A stretch of DNA of 64,000 nt from Candolleomyces eurysporus (lineage: Eukaryota; Basidiomycota; Agaricomycetes; Agaricales; Psathyrellaceae), in NCBI GenBank assembly GCA_027579435.1, contig JANBPK010000865.1:1-64000 (forward strand). Reading direction: 5' to 3'. Positions 1 to 11,329 of this stretch are shown here, piece after piece. Every line of letters begins with the position of its first letter. The stretch's first letter is position 1. The translations under genes were made by a program, and so were the position numbers. The notes beneath the pieces are model-generated. The model saw only the letters and a program-made list of their open reading frames with translations. It was not told the DNA's origin and ran no database searches.

Positions 1-681
1 TTCGAAGATGCGAGGGTCGGTGTAGCATCTGAAAAGGAAAGTCAAGAAGGGATATTAGGCGATATTCGTCCGTCAGTGCATGAACTCAACGGAACACGAC
101 TTGAGAAGCAAATGGAAGTATATATCACGCGAAAGAAAGATCCGAGACCTCAATCAGCTTCGTCAAGTCAAACTGTCGATNCCCAAGTTTAAGCCTATTG
201 GAATAGCAAGCGTAGTCTGCGTCGAAACCCCTGACACACTGGATGGCCGTCTAGCACAAAGACAGCGTGTCCATGATACAGCACATTGTATAGCGAGATA
301 GAAGCCCTGTTTCATCTCGCCGAGTGTATCCGTGGAAACGCCTCACGGGATATGAATAAGATAGGGCCGATAGCCCAGGAAGAAAGTTCTGAGCAGAGGT
401 TAGTACGTGGTGGTGGCAACTGAGGAGACGCGACATTTCTGTTCCCTTTTATGTGTGCATATTAGCCTGGGTTTGTAGCTGTGTATACTCCAGCTGTCAG
501 ACGGAGTAAACTTTGAACCTCTAGACCTAGGCGCTAGGCATCTAGTCTCGTCCCTGGTTTCACTAGGTGTGTTCACAGTCACGATTTCAAGCCAGTTCCG
601 AGCTGATTTCGTCAACCGATTTCGGGAGTTGGGATCGTTTTCGTTTTCACCTAAATCAGTTCTGGGAAGACAGATGGGAGG
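1..681. other. No supported gene at left edge
   Basis: I see no convincing exon here. On the minus strand an acceptor-like TTTTCAG lies just inside the left edge, so an exon of a gene running off the window is possible. A short stretch around 550-660 shares two words of about 20 bases with 61390-61720 (see findings). Confidence 0.3.
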
Positions 682-873
682 TCAAATTTCGCCGTTGTGC
701 TGGCTGACCAGATAGGCCTCGCCCTTTGGTGTGATCGAAGACCCTTTCTTGAACTTCTTGGCATTGGTTTCCTGCGCTGCTGCAAGCCTAGCCTCAAGAG
801 CCTCACGGCTGCCCATGTCAGAGAGAAGGAGAGGTTGGTGGTACTTTTCGATGCGTTGCGACTTGGAGCTCAC
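682..873 (-). CDS. Possible terminal exon, unknown product
   Basis: An open stretch of about 63 codons ends at 682 and reads like real protein: an alanine- and glutamate-rich helical segment (SREALEARLAAAQETNAKKF) followed by a basic tail ending in NGEI. It lies downstream of the pyranose oxidase gene on the same strand. Upstream, around 890-1010, another minus-frame stretch rich in aromatic residues could be a preceding exon, but I could not build a coherent model. I do not recognise the family. It could be the tail of an independent minus-strand gene or a decayed fragment. Confidence 0.25.
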   Translation of the reverse strand: MSSKSQRIEKYHQPLLLSDMGSREALEARLAAAQETNAKKFKKGSSITPKGEAYLVSQHNGEI

Positions 874-1435
874 TCACTGGGGAATTTCAAAGGTACGTTC
901 AAAGTTGAATCCGCGTATTAGCTTGTGCCATTTCAATGGAAATGTATATATGCTGACTTCGCTATCTTCGAAAAATTTGATCATAATGGAAATAAGCTTT
1001 ACACCCCGTGCTCCACAACTGTCACCGCCGAGGTTCACCCTATGCCGGCTGTGGTCCCCACTGCATTCTTCTACGACATCGATCTCCCGAAGTCAACTAC
1101 GGCCGGAACCTACATAAACAGTCTTTTTCTAGAGCATGCAATGGACTATGCGCCGGAATCTCAGGATCCCAGGAGCGATGTCAGCTCGGGTATGAGTTAA
1201 CTGCCTTGGGCTTGCAGAAAGCCGCTGTCGCGAGAAATACCTTTGATGCAATGGAATATTCGCGATCAAGATCTAGTGTCCTTGAAGTCTCCATGTAGGT
1301 GATGTACGAACATGCCAAGGGTACCATTTATTTCTTCTATTTTACACAGACTACGCAGGCATCGTTACAAGCATTTCAAAGAGTCCTTACATGCCAGGTG
1401 GCGACGGTGTTCTCAAATTGCAAAGCGACAATCGA

Positions 1436-3787
1436 TCACTTATTCGTATTATCCACTGGCAATGAATTGACAATGCTCCGAGCACCTTTCAAAGCGATAG
1501 CGATCTGTATAATTCGGTGTCAAAGGCGAAACTCTGGGAACGAAAAGAAGACTCACACTAGTACGAGTAGGGTTGCAAGCAGTGGAATCTGGTATGCATC
1601 CGTTTCCTCCCACCCAAAGGTTCTTGATTCCATGAACCTTAGAGTCGGGATCCGCAACCGAGGTCTTGGGATCGACGCCAATTCGAGTTGTTCCCTATGA
1701 CGGCGAGAGCTCTGTCAGTGATCGTATATGAAAAACGAACGGAGGAGACGAACGGTGATATGTAAAGCGAGGCCCGGTTCCTATGGAAGGCGTTAGCTCT
1801 GAGTCAAAAGTTTGCTCATTTCGGGCGTACCATGAACTGTGGGGTTGAACCAGGAAGGAAAGACCCGAGCACATTTGCTACGTCGGTCATATCGCGCATC
1901 ATCCTAAGCCATGGATGAGCAACGAGGGTCAAAACAAAATGGTAAGGGTGAGAATCCCACCTCTGGTCACGTTCGGCATCCTGGTCATTCCTGACAACTT
2001 CAAACTGATGACGAGCAATTCAGACAGCACTCTAAGCACCGGAAGATGAGACACACCGTAGGCTGGGGCATTCCATATATATCCGTGACTGCGGGTTTCC
2101 AGTCGCCCGCAGTCGTCGGAGGCGGACCAAAGTGAACTTGGTTGTTCTCGACGATGTCTTGCTTGCCGAAGAAACGAAGGTCGACGATAACACGAGAGTC
2201 GGCCTTTGGTCCAATATCCCCATAAGAGAATGCATCGCGGTGGATCTGGACGTGCCAGGGGAAGTCCTTGGTGTACGGAATCATAATTTGGGGCTCAGGA
2301 TCATTGAAAGGGATAGGAATCGGGTCCTTGGGGTACTTCTTCTTATGCTCCTTAGCTCTCTCGGCGAAGCGGGGGTCATTAGGGATGGAATCGACTATGG
2401 AGCGCTTGAGGACGATCTATATGATACCAGCAAGTTGTTAATGGAGCCAAACAAAAATGAGTAGATGTCTTTGACGTGCCTGGCAGAAGGCGAGCGATTG
2501 CTCGGAAAGGCGATGTCCAAGCGTTGGCGGGGTTATACCACTATTAAAAAGCACTTGAGGAGTACCAACCGCCCCGCAAGCAACGACAAACGCCTAAGCC
2601 ATCAGGTTTAAGCAACTGATAATCTCATTGTAAAGACTTGAGAGACGAACCTTGGCCAAAACATACTTGTCGCGGTTGTTCCTGAGATCTCGGATTTTAG
2701 CTGCGCTGATTTCGCCAGGTTTTTGTTGGTGGAGAATAAGCTTAGTAAACCTCGTCTCGGTCAAGAGCGTGAACCGATCGCTTGCCAGCGCTTTTTCGAG
2801 GATTCGATGGGTTCCGGTCCATGTCACATAGTCTGAGTTATCCTTCCTACGCTCAACAGCCAACGGGAGGTTAGTGATTCCACGATTTGGGTACGCTTTC
2901 AAGAGGGCTTCCTTGACAACAGTATGCCGAATGGAACAGTCGTATTGGTCGCTATGCACATTGAGGAGGGTCTTCGCTTCGTCGAGTAACTCGTCCAGGT
3001 TCTCGATTGGATTTTCCTTCCTCTCTTCAGCATCGGGGACGGCTTGTGGAATTATAAGAACGGATATTAGAGTTAGGTTCCATGGGACAAGTTGCCGTGC
3101 AACTTACGACAACTACACGTCCAATGCGTAGCCATTCCCCCCACGGTGCGAGTCACCGCCGAAGCCCTGAGGTTCGTTTTAGGGTTTTGGTGGGGGTTGT
3201 GTCCCTATCCATTCTCTCAGAATTTCTGGATTTGACCTAATAATAAACCGCACCTACCTCCGTAATCAAAGTCTCGTTGGGTTTGGGGGCCCATGCATCT
3301 CCACCAAGCGTAGGGATGTAGCTATCTGATGGGGGGACAGAGATGGGCTGCAGAGCAGCCTTGATGACGTGCACAAACGAGTCAATGTCTTTCTGAAACC
3401 TGAGGAAGTATCAGCATTGCTCATGAGTTTTAAGCAACCGAGAGCGAAGACTTACTTGATGGTGTTCTTGTGATGCTCACCGGCAATAAGGCTGTCTTGA
3501 GAGCCGATCTCCACCATAAGCACCTTGGCAGTCGGGTGCTCTGCAATGATGGTCGACGCATATGTGGCCCTGGATGAAACATGGGAGTAAGTCGAAATCA
3601 CTGAGAGCTCAGGCCTGCCTACTCACGCGATCGGTCCACTGCCTGCAATACAGACATCCTCAAAGATGAAGTCGAGGTCATCCTCCAATGGCTGGGAGGT
3701 CTCGGCATCTTGCTCGACGTCTGCCAGCTTAGATAGCAGTACATCGTCGCTCAGACGGATTGCGTTTGGTTTGGTAGTTGTCGTCAT
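1436..3787 (-). CDS. p2o: Pyranose 2-oxidase (GMC flavoenzyme)
   Basis: Oxidises glucose and other pyranoses at C2 to 2-keto sugars while reducing oxygen to hydrogen peroxide or reducing quinones; in white-rot fungi this supplies peroxide for lignin attack. Exons read in order give the dinucleotide-binding GSGPIGATYA near residue 55, [20 protein letters not shown], then the flavinylation motif [10 protein letters not shown] (His covalently binds FAD in characterised enzymes), SEQSLAFCQ, the substrate-loop block [27 protein letters not shown], the catalytic His in PGLALHIT followed by GTTRIG, and the catalytic Asn in CNPTRTS. The last exon ends [12 protein letters not shown] and stops at 1436. 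Start at 3787 (MTTTTKPN) is preferred to an upstream in-frame Met at 3887 because a TATA box lies between them. At least eight short introns. All catalytic residues I can place are present, so it looks intact. The C-terminal block resembles the shorter GTTRIG-type GMC oxidases more than the GTHRMG type of Trametes enzymes. Confidence 0.88.
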
Positions 3788-3856
3788 TTCAAGATGCAGA
3801 AAATGAAGGAAAGACCCTGGAAAGAACTTGATGCTCTTCCAAACTGGAGGCAGGGA

Positions 3857-3862
3857 TTTATA
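3857..3862 (-). promoter_or_regulatory. TATA box of pyranose oxidase gene
   Basis: Minus strand TATAAA, about 70 bases upstream of the proposed ATG at 3787. It supports the downstream start, since the alternative Met at 3887 would lie upstream of it. Confidence 0.5.
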
Positions 3863-3887
3863 GCTCTGGGATGAAGCAAGTTTCAAC

Positions 3888-4655
3888 CCTCAAAGTGAGC
3901 CCTAGATCATTTGACCCCTTCTCACCTCATCTGACCTCGCTTGCGTCCCTCCTTTTGACATCCGGAGGAACGGGATGTCAATACCCTGAATTGTTCGTGG
4001 AAAGTCTGATTGAGTTGTACGAAGGCGGTCTGGATTGAGAGCGTACGGGTTGTCTTTAGGTAACAAACAACAATTGAGATGACTTTTTTGGCACTTTGAC
4101 TTCGAACTCGAAGAGTCCATCAATGCGCTTCTATGATCTATGAACAGATGGTGGTGCAGGCTCCCGTCAATTCTGCAGTGCGATATGACTGGCCGAGCAT
4201 TCAATGTCGTACTCACCTATCTACCTGAGACACGGCGATTTTATCCCCCCGGTCGTGGCGTCTATCACAATCGCCTTGGAACAACCTTGAGCTCTGGATT
4301 ACTCCATTTTATGGGCATTGGGCAGCAAGAATGGTCTCAAGGCGGTCTCCTGTTGGAATCATTCTGCCCTTCACTTCTCCTCGCCAGACGCCACCGATTT
4401 TCGAAACACTACTGTGATGTTAATGTTCGGACTCCGATGTAGCAATTTGAGTCCTGGTATCACAGCCCAAACGTTCCCAATCTTCACTGTAGAGCATCTT
4501 AAGACTTGAGCGATAAATCAATGTGCAATATCGACTACCTAAGTATATGAGCCGATAAAAAAACCCTGAATTTGTGGTTGATCCGTGCTGGACTCAACTT
4601 CAGCGGAGCTCGAAATGTCGCAGCCACCATCAAAAATGATTTCAACCTCTTAACC
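3888..4655. other. Intergenic region, no gene seen
   Basis: Small open frames on both strands have no recognisable motif. This stretch presumably holds the upstream region of the pyranose oxidase gene. Confidence 0.3.
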
Positions 4656-5376
4656 ATGCCACCGCAAGGGCCTGGGTACGCTCAGCAACGCACTCTTCAA
4701 GCAAATGATTCTCTCGATGAGAAACGACGTAAGGTATCGCTACCTATGAGGCTCTTTTCCGAAGACTTCCTCAGACTCTAACACACCTGCTGCATAGATA
4801 TTGTTATGGCGATTGCCGCCTATCTGATAAAAAAGGGATGATTTTGGCCTTTTGGATAATATCATGGCACAATTTGATAGCGTCGCCAGAGATGGAAGCT
4901 CTGAAGACGCCCAATATTTCCACCGTGCTCAGGTGGCGGCTGTGTTGAGTCTAACCACCCTCTTTCACGCATTCAAATTGGCCCAGGCGACCTGGCAGCC
5001 CACAAAAAATTCGGCCGCTTGTGGTTCCTTGCTGGACAAGTGGCCAATCATTATAGAACGTCTCAGATTGCTCCTATTTCGCTCCTCCAAGACCGGAAAC
5101 GCAGCAGCATTCGCTAGCCACTGTATCAACCTTTTGGGCTCTCTCCTAACAGAGACCGTCCGCGTGGGGGAAAGTCTTCTGGGGCTGGTCTCATTCACAT
5201 GCACCATCAACTTTGTCTACCTGCTTCTCTGTCATGCTGAGGTATGTCCTCCGGGAGATTCTGTCATCAACTCAGCTGTTACCTTCTTTACCGTGCTTGT
5301 TCTCTGCTTCGGCGATCCATCCGATCCTTCCAATCCGACAGGTGTGAATTTCGCCTTGCGTATAGTAGGTATATGA
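4656..5376 (+). pseudogene. Hypothetical helical protein, probably frameshifted
   Basis: Starts MPPQGPGYAQQRTLQAND, is interrupted by an intron of about 60 bases (GTAAGG to CATAG) and continues HIVMAIAAYLIKKG. It must then change frame by one base in the A/G run near 4829-4837 to continue into a 174-codon open frame (DDFGLLDNIMAQFDS...). The main part is helical and hydrophobic, with a KWPIIIERLRLLL segment that recalls a very common agaricomycete family of long hypothetical proteins, often with a MYND zinc finger; no finger is visible here. The open frame ends at 5376, and reading frames downstream to 5775 look degenerate. Either a homopolymer error hides an intact exon or this is a decaying gene. 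No function can be assigned. Confidence 0.35.
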
Positions 5377-6470
5377 AATTCACCCTCAACAACTTGATCT
5401 CGCTGCGCCTTGGGCACCAACAGAGCCCAATGCAACCAAATATATCCCTCGCTTCAACGTAGACGCCGAAACCTTTGGAGGACTAATCGGTTCTGGTTCT
5501 CGACTTTGCTGCTCATCAGCTGCCCACAGACCTGTGTTACCATCTACAATCGCAAGGGTGGTACAGGAGGATTGACTTCACGGCAAGGAGCCACGTCATT
5601 TCTTCTGAGCTTGAGAGCGGACATCTTCAGTGGCTTCAAATTCAGGCAACAGGGGGCGCATCAAGAAAACCGGCATTTCGCTTCGAAGGTTTTAGCCTGT
5701 TGTGTGACCTTTTTGGGGCCAGCCGCCCGCCAAATTTGGCTGAGCTTTTCGCCCAAATCAGCCTTAACTTGGTAGCCTTGTCGTACGTATGTAAGCCAAT
5801 ATCCCGGTTTGCTGGAAATCTAGGATATGATTCCAAGTCAAGTGGAATAGGGTTCAATTCGTGCGCCGCGGTCGAAGTAAATTGTTCATCGCCCGATATT
5901 GTTTCTTTCTCGAGCGCTCCTCACCACCAGAATCGTCGAGAGAATCCGGATCTACTCCAACCGATAAACACTCCGGCGCTCGCGACGATAATCTTAGCAT
6001 AACAATCAACATCCAGGAAGCTTCCAACAAGTTGAACGGCGCCCTCACTGAGACCTGTCGAAGAGACCGATGATGATTCAACCATAATTTCGAATCGACG
6101 TATGTAGGTATCGGCGTCTTGAAACTTCTCTAAAACGCGCGTGTGAGTACAAACGCGGTTGTGCCTACACATGAAGCTTATTTCAGGTGTCTGGTTATGC
6201 GATATTCTCTGTATACTCTCTGGGCGCGTATGTTTGTATGGACTGTTGCACAACTTCATTCGTCCGTTCTTAGCGTAGTCAATAAAAACTACTTGATGAA
6301 ATAATCCTTTCGGACTGGTGCTGGTATCACATTCAGGTGGGTCGACTAATGGTACATACACGTCAAAGATCCGGCAATAAAACAGACAGTATCAGTACAG
6401 AATCGAAGCAAGAATAAATTATAGAGTTCGAATGCAAGCGTCTCAATCAGCAAAACATCACACAACTAAA
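5377..6470. other. Intergenic / degenerate sequence
   Basis: Open frames of 70-146 codons on both strands show no recognisable domain. The left half may be decayed continuation of the gene ending at 5376. Confidence 0.3.
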
Positions 6471-8417
6471 TCATACTACATATCCCAAACCAACTCTCAG
6501 CTTTTGTAACGCGTCAACAGATTCTTCGGGTACCAACAAGCCATTCCCCTCCGCCCCAAATTGTAGTTGAGTATGACCCCTCGGTGGTGGTGGAGTCGAT
6601 ACTTGGACAAACCGAATAGCGTTGGACCCCAGTGACCTCCACTTCAAATATCCTTTTAGCGCGACAAATCCACCCCCAACGAACGCCTCGGGTGCCGAAA
6701 AGTGCAAGGTGTGTAGATTTGGGAGAATTGGCAAAAGGTGGGGGAGTGTGTTGGAGGCCGAATCGGATTGAGGGAGAAGGCTAGACTCCGGACCTGGAGA
6801 ACAGCAGCGGGAAGGGGGAGAAGGAGCGGTGGAAGAGGTCGGCGGCAATTCGCGTTGCAATTGGGGAAGGAGTCGTTTAGCCATCACACCTGTGAGGTTG
6901 ACCAATCTCTCCAGACGACTAGCCTCAGAGAGGACTTTCATTAGAGAAGGTGGGGCTGAGGGTAGGTGAAGCTCGAGTTGGGTCAATGAAGTGAAGGCTG
7001 CGGATCCCAAGTTGAGGAACGACGATAAGATCGTTTCCCACAACGGAGTAGTAGAACCTGAATACGGGCCTGGCTGCGGAGGGGCGGATCGATTCGAAGG
7101 TGAGAGGTGAAGTTCGAGCTTCAATGAAGGTGTCCCATCCGAAATACATATCACCCCTTCATTCCCTTTCACCGAAAGGAACGAGCCCAGGCCCATCTTC
7201 GACGCAACTTCCACTCGACTTGCAAACGTCTTCAAAACAGCATCCACTACCGGACCCTCCTGCTCCACATCTGAACATACAATCGACAGTGAAACGAAAT
7301 CCGGAAACTCGAGTCGTTGAAGCACAGCTCCAACAGCCTCAATGCTGCCCTCCAACGTCAATTCTTGGAGCGAAGACAACTCGACCGGTGAAGAAACCTG
7401 TGAGTTCTTGGAGCGCTTCTGCCTCCTAGGAGTCGAGATCGCACCATCCTTCAACACCAACTGCTCGAGACGTGGCATACCCGATAGGTACCCAAGCCAA
7501 CGTTCAGCCGTTGGAGCAACACCCTGTGCATTAACCTGGGACACCGTCAACGCCTTCAAATTCTCCCTCAAACCGACAGCTAGGATCTCCGGACACGGTA
7601 AACACCCCCTCAACGAAATCTTCTCCAAACGCGGTGCGTGTCCACAAAATATATTCCTGGGTAGCTGGGGAGAAGCCGTAGCCGATGCGAGAACCGTAGG
7701 CTTGAATGCGATGGAAAGGGTCTCCAACTCCTCCGCCGGCTGGTCCACGACGCAACTCGATAAAGTCTCCCATCCTCTCTCGTCTACGAACACCCGATAC
7801 GTCTTGATCCTGTCCAGATACTCCAGTTCGAGGCCTACGAGCTCGGGATCTCGCGCTCGCGACACCGGAGTAGCATTGATATGGTGAAGGTAAGAGGGCC
7901 GACGATTATATTGGTGGTGGAGGCTGCCGATGTTGATGGGTAATGGGTCGGATCTTCGGAACAGCTCCCTGAACCACTGCTTACGCTTCCAAAGAGGTTT
8001 CATAGAAGCGGCAACAGCGGCACCAGCGCCACTACCGTTCTCGATTACGGAGCCATGATCTAGCTCCGATTCGAGGAGGTGGAGCCATAGTGAAGGGAGG
8101 GAGAGGGAGAGGGTACGCCAGACCGAGTTGACGTGAGAAAGGGATAGAATAGTCGCCTTGGTCAGGAGCCTACTCTCGGATGCGGATGAAGAGTCGCTGT
8201 AGGTAGAAGACGACGACGATGAGAAGGGTTCATGCTCGTATTCGTCAAACGCAGCGTCGAGGAGGATAGCTGCTAGAGCGCTTTTAGGAAGTTGCGATAT
8301 CGATGAGCCTGCATCCTTCGCGTCAGGAATATCTGCTCTGTGCTTCTTCAAGTGCGAACTTCGGAGTGGGGATGCGGTGGTGATGGTTTCGACGGCGACT
8401 GGCATAATGGTTGGCAA
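6471..8417 (-). CDS. F-box-like protein with leucine-rich region
   Basis: Single-exon protein of 648 residues. After a polar N-terminus, residues about 40-125 form an F-box-like segment: SQLPKSALAAILLDAAF, an acidic/serine insert, then LSLSHVNSVWRTLSLSLPSLW. The rest is irregularly leucine-rich (for example LEKISLRGCLPCPEIL and LSSLQELTLEGSIEAV), as in agaric F-box/LRR proteins, which recruit substrates to SCF ubiquitin ligases. The insert between the two F-box halves is unusually long. A similar architecture occurs in the 772-codon frame at 22.5-24.8 kb, but the two are not near-identical. Its substrate cannot be inferred. Confidence 0.75.
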   Translation of the reverse strand: MPTIMPVAVETITTASPLRSSHLKKHRADIPDAKDAGSSISQLPKSALAAILLDAAFDEYEHEPFSSSSSSTYSDSSSASESRLLTKATILSLSHVNSVWRTLSLSLPSLWLHLLESELDHGSVIENGSGAGAAVAASMKPLWKRKQWFRELFRRSDPLPINIGSLHHQYNRRPSYLHHINATPVSRARDPELVGLELEYLDRIKTYRVFVDERGWETLSSCVVDQPAEELETLSIAFKPTVLASATASPQLPRNIFCGHAPRLEKISLRGCLPCPEILAVGLRENLKALTVSQVNAQGVAPTAERWLGYLSGMPRLEQLVLKDGAISTPRRQKRSKNSQVSSPVELSSLQELTLEGSIEAVGAVLQRLEFPDFVSLSIVCSDVEQEGPVVDAVLKTFASRVEVASKMGLGSFLSVKGNEGVICISDGTPSLKLELHLSPSNRSAPPQPGPYSGSTTPLWETILSSFLNLGSAAFTSLTQLELHLPSAPPSLMKVLSEASRLERLVNLTGVMAKRLLPQLQRELPPTSSTAPSPPSRCCSPGPESSLLPQSDSASNTLPHLLPILPNLHTLHFSAPEAFVGGGFVALKGYLKWRSLGSNAIRFVQVSTPPPPRGHTQLQFGAEGNGLLVPEESVDALQKLRVGLGYVV

Positions 8418-9310
8418 CTTCCTGCTGGGCTGGGCTAGGCTTGGAGGCAGAACCGAAAGCGGTAGGGGAGAAGGCGAATGTAAGGGGGCGAGGGAGGAGA
8501 TTGATTGCGTTCACGACCACTGGGTAAGCCGTCCGCTTTTAAACCCGTCTTCGGTGCGAATATGTCGACGGTCACTGCCACTGGTCTAGGACCGAGTTAT
8601 GTAGGACCTCGACAAGACGCCAGATTGAATGCGGGGAGCCCTTTAATCATGGGGTCTATAAGGTGTCCAGGGTATCACGAGGATCGAAAAGTGATCTCGT
8701 GAACGGAGGCATCCCGGTTTAGGTGTGTGCACTCCAAGGAGATGTGATAGGCAATCGGCGTTGGCTCTGTAGGCTAAGGCTGTAGCCGTTGGCCTGCGCA
8801 CTACGTCGAGTAACCCGAAAAAGAAGAAGGGGCGATTGAACGTTAATACCTGTTGAGGTATGTCTAGAACTATTCTGTACGCAGCACAGACAGCAGGGAA
8901 ATGGTTGAGACGGTTATCACATGCAGGGTCTGCCCTCATGGGCATGTCGTCATGCTTGGGTTCGACTTCCTTCTTTTCTCTGAAGCAGCACTCTGCTCCT
9001 CCGAAGGATCATAGAGCATAAGGGATGGCTGGCAGCAAGCTGGCAGGTTGCGACGTGGTGGTTCGGAACAAAAGGTATTTTCCCACCATCCGAAGCCGGT
9101 TATCTCGCTCAAACTCTGCCCCGCTCAGGCTACACATCTGCCGACCTCTTCATCCATGTGTACCGGGAAAGCTCAATACATGATACACTACATATTACAT
9201 CCATGATTCCGATGCATGATCAGTCTACAGCGGTCATTTATCCAAAGTAAGTTTGAAGTAGTTCTCGACGGTGATTAACATCAGCGGAATGTAGACTCGG
9301 ACGCCCAAGG
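8418..9310. other. Intergenic, no gene seen
   Basis: Separates the F-box gene start (minus) from the 3' end of the farnesyltransferase fragment (minus). No motif recognised. Confidence 0.3.
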
Positions 9311-10310
9311 CTATAGCCCGTAAGCCCATTTCGCGATACCCTCGGTATGCGTCATAGTCAGGTTCGTAATCGGGTGTGTCGCGTTCAACCTGTTATCTTT
9401 CCCACCCACAATATGGGTATAGCTGGAAGCACGAGCAGTGTCTTCGTCCCATGAAAGCATAGCAGCGTAAGCTTCACGTCGCAGGGCTATGGGAGGAATC
9501 AGCTAATGGCTACGAAAAAGAAGAAAAGTAACGAACCGGCGTTGAGGTCTTTGTCTTCCGGGCTGATTCCCAAGTCTATCTTTCGCTCGTTGAAAGGATT
9601 CCAGGCTTCTGACAACTTCTTGCATTTGGACGTGGAGGGGAAAACGTGGTGCTGAGCGACGGAGAGACCGGACAGGCAGTAGAGTGTATGATATACATCA
9701 GGGCCCCTGGGAGCTTATAAGCGCGGCGACACAGTCGACGAGAATGGTACTCACTTTGGCGGCTTATCCCTCAATCCACCGCCAGGAGCCTGCCCAGCAA
9801 GTAGAAGATACTCTTGCAACGCCTTGGAATTGAACAGTTCATCGTCGATGTCAACCCAATCTCCGCCCCCGATTTTGAGCCCTTTGAGAGCCTCTTCTTC
9901 CTGGTCAATGACCTCCTCGCTCACGCTCTTCGCGTTCTCCAGCCCACCAACGCCCAAAGCCTCCAACAAACCGAAAGCACCACCGCACCACCACGAGTAG
10001 CACCCATCGACAAGCTTATTCGTCCTGCCTCTGAAGCCACCAAGCTCCGATTCTGTACCCTGCATCAGCACCAACCACCTCAACAACGCTTTCAAGTCGA
10101 TCGAAGGCTTGGGGGCCTCGGGAGGTAAGAGCTTGATGTAAGGTTGCAAAAAGCACCCAGCTCGCTACAGCGCAGAACGTATACCCTCCATGGGCTTCGC
10201 CAAGTGCCGGACGANGGGCTGCCTTCCAAGACCTTTTCCGGATGGTGTGGGTCATAAGACGGGAACGANGAGGGAGGGGGTGGACATGTCGTACGCCGAT
10301 ATCCCACCTG
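9311..10310 (-). pseudogene. RAM1: Protein farnesyltransferase beta subunit, 5'-truncated
   Basis: The beta subunit of protein farnesyltransferase holds the catalytic zinc and the farnesyl diphosphate pocket and prenylates CaaX proteins such as Ras and fungal pheromones. Seen here: PRPALGEAHGGYTFC, a prenyltransferase repeat GGFRGRTNKLVDGCYSWW with the zinc ligands Asp and Cys in LVDGC, DVYHTLYCLSGLS with the zinc-ligand His, and the family-typical tail NATHPITNLTMTHTEGIAKW ending at 9311. Three exons at the 3' end splice cleanly. Two Ns (10215, 10269) must be dropped to keep frame, and one extra T in a five-T run near 10150 shifts the frame. The N-terminal part, well over 100 residues in the family, is absent: similarity ends near 10310 and a dispersed repeat begins near 10385. 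Either a truncated copy or a mis-assembly. Confidence 0.8.
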
Positions 10311-10384
10311 AAGACCCACCTCCAGAGGTCCAAGCGCTTTTCCCGACGCGGTCGCTGGGTCTGAGAGGACCAGGACGAGGGACG

Positions 10385-11060
10385 ACCAGGATCGCCGAGA
10401 ACCATCAGGGGAGGACGAAGATGGGAGTTGTCCTGCGACTCCCCCTGGTGTGCCTGTCCCTCTGGCACTACCGCCAGTCTCGCACGCGGCTGAACACCGG
10501 ACTTTGGTCTCTGCGAGGTCTCAGTCCCAGTCTATGGGTTTGGGACTGGGTTCTCCTCCGATTTCAACGTCGGGTCCGAGAGGTGATAATTCGCAGTTCC
10601 GATAGCACCGAAGAAGAATGAGTGAGTGGGTGTTTGTACATCAGATATATATTAGCTATAGGCAAGGTTCTAGTGTTTCGATCGTCCGTGCTCTTTGTTT
10701 GTTTTTCATGTTTTTTTTATTGGCCGTGGCATCATTGTGCATTTGTAATTCAGGATGTATTACTATACAGACATACATACGTAGGTACGAACCCCATCTC
10801 CAAGACCTAGCTCTAGTTCAACGAAGGTTAACGTTCATGAGTTTCGAGATATCCGACTTTCATCTTATTCAGGGATCATGGAGTGTATCGTGTCACTCTT
10901 GTTTCGCGTTTTCCTTCGTTTTGTTTTTCACCATGAGGCACCTGCAAGGCCGCCAGCCCTCAGCTGCGCGGCAACGTCTCGCAGACAACGGAAATGAATA
11001 TCTGAATGGTACGTTACGGCGTCGTATATGTAGCTTTGTCGATACTTGAAAGTGATTCCT
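10385..11060 (+). repeat. Dispersed repeat, copy A (P450 upstream flank)
   Basis: Resembles the flank upstream of the P450 at 15600-16060 and, more closely, the minus-strand copy at 29930-30480. Shared words include the region round GAGAACCATCAGG, the 'catcattgtgcatttgtaat' box at 10730-10750, and the 'cctgcaaggccgccagccc' box near 10940. It also holds a segment at 10440-10520 shared with 15605-15685 and 27000-27070. A frame across 10400-10590 reads PPGVPVPLALPPVSHAAEHR and SQSQSMGLGLGSPP, suggesting the repeat carries the 3' end of a coding region. It abuts the truncated farnesyltransferase gene. Confidence 0.6.
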
Positions 11061-11079
11061 GCACTAGAAGTGACCGATG

Positions 11080-11300
11080 TCAAATCGCTGTTATGGAACG
11101 GAACGCTCTCCTGGACCACACTTAGTCCAGAGTCGAGGATGTCATCGCCAAATGTCGTAGCAAGCCGCCTGGAATCCGATTCCTGATATGGAACAGAACC
11201 CTCTCCAGAGTCTCCACACTTTTTACAATCGGGATATGTTGGGATGGGACGCATACTCAGCTGACGAACCACCTATTGATGAATGAATGACTTCGAACTC
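11080..11300 (+). repeat. Copy of the ~170-base repeat family
   Basis: Contains 'aagccgcctggaatccgattcctgatatggaacagaaccctctcc' style sequence, then 'gggatgggacgcatactc' and 'attgatgaatga'. The same order recurs several times in tandem at 13530-13960. No coding capacity recognised. Confidence 0.6.
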
Positions 11301-11329
11301 GGGAATGAGGTTGTGGCTAAGTCTTTGAC

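Noticed and set aside
925..1200. Plus-strand frame of 91 codons
   Set aside because: It reads plausibly but has no recognisable motif and overlaps possible minus-strand exon sequence; I could not choose a strand.
3788..3887. Upstream in-frame Met for the pyranose oxidase
   Set aside because: It would place the start upstream of a TATA box and adds an unlikely hydrophobic leader to a normally leaderless enzyme.
10618..11049. 143-codon plus frame in repeat A
   Set aside because: The homologous stretches in copies B, C and D are not open in the same frame, so it is not conserved as protein.
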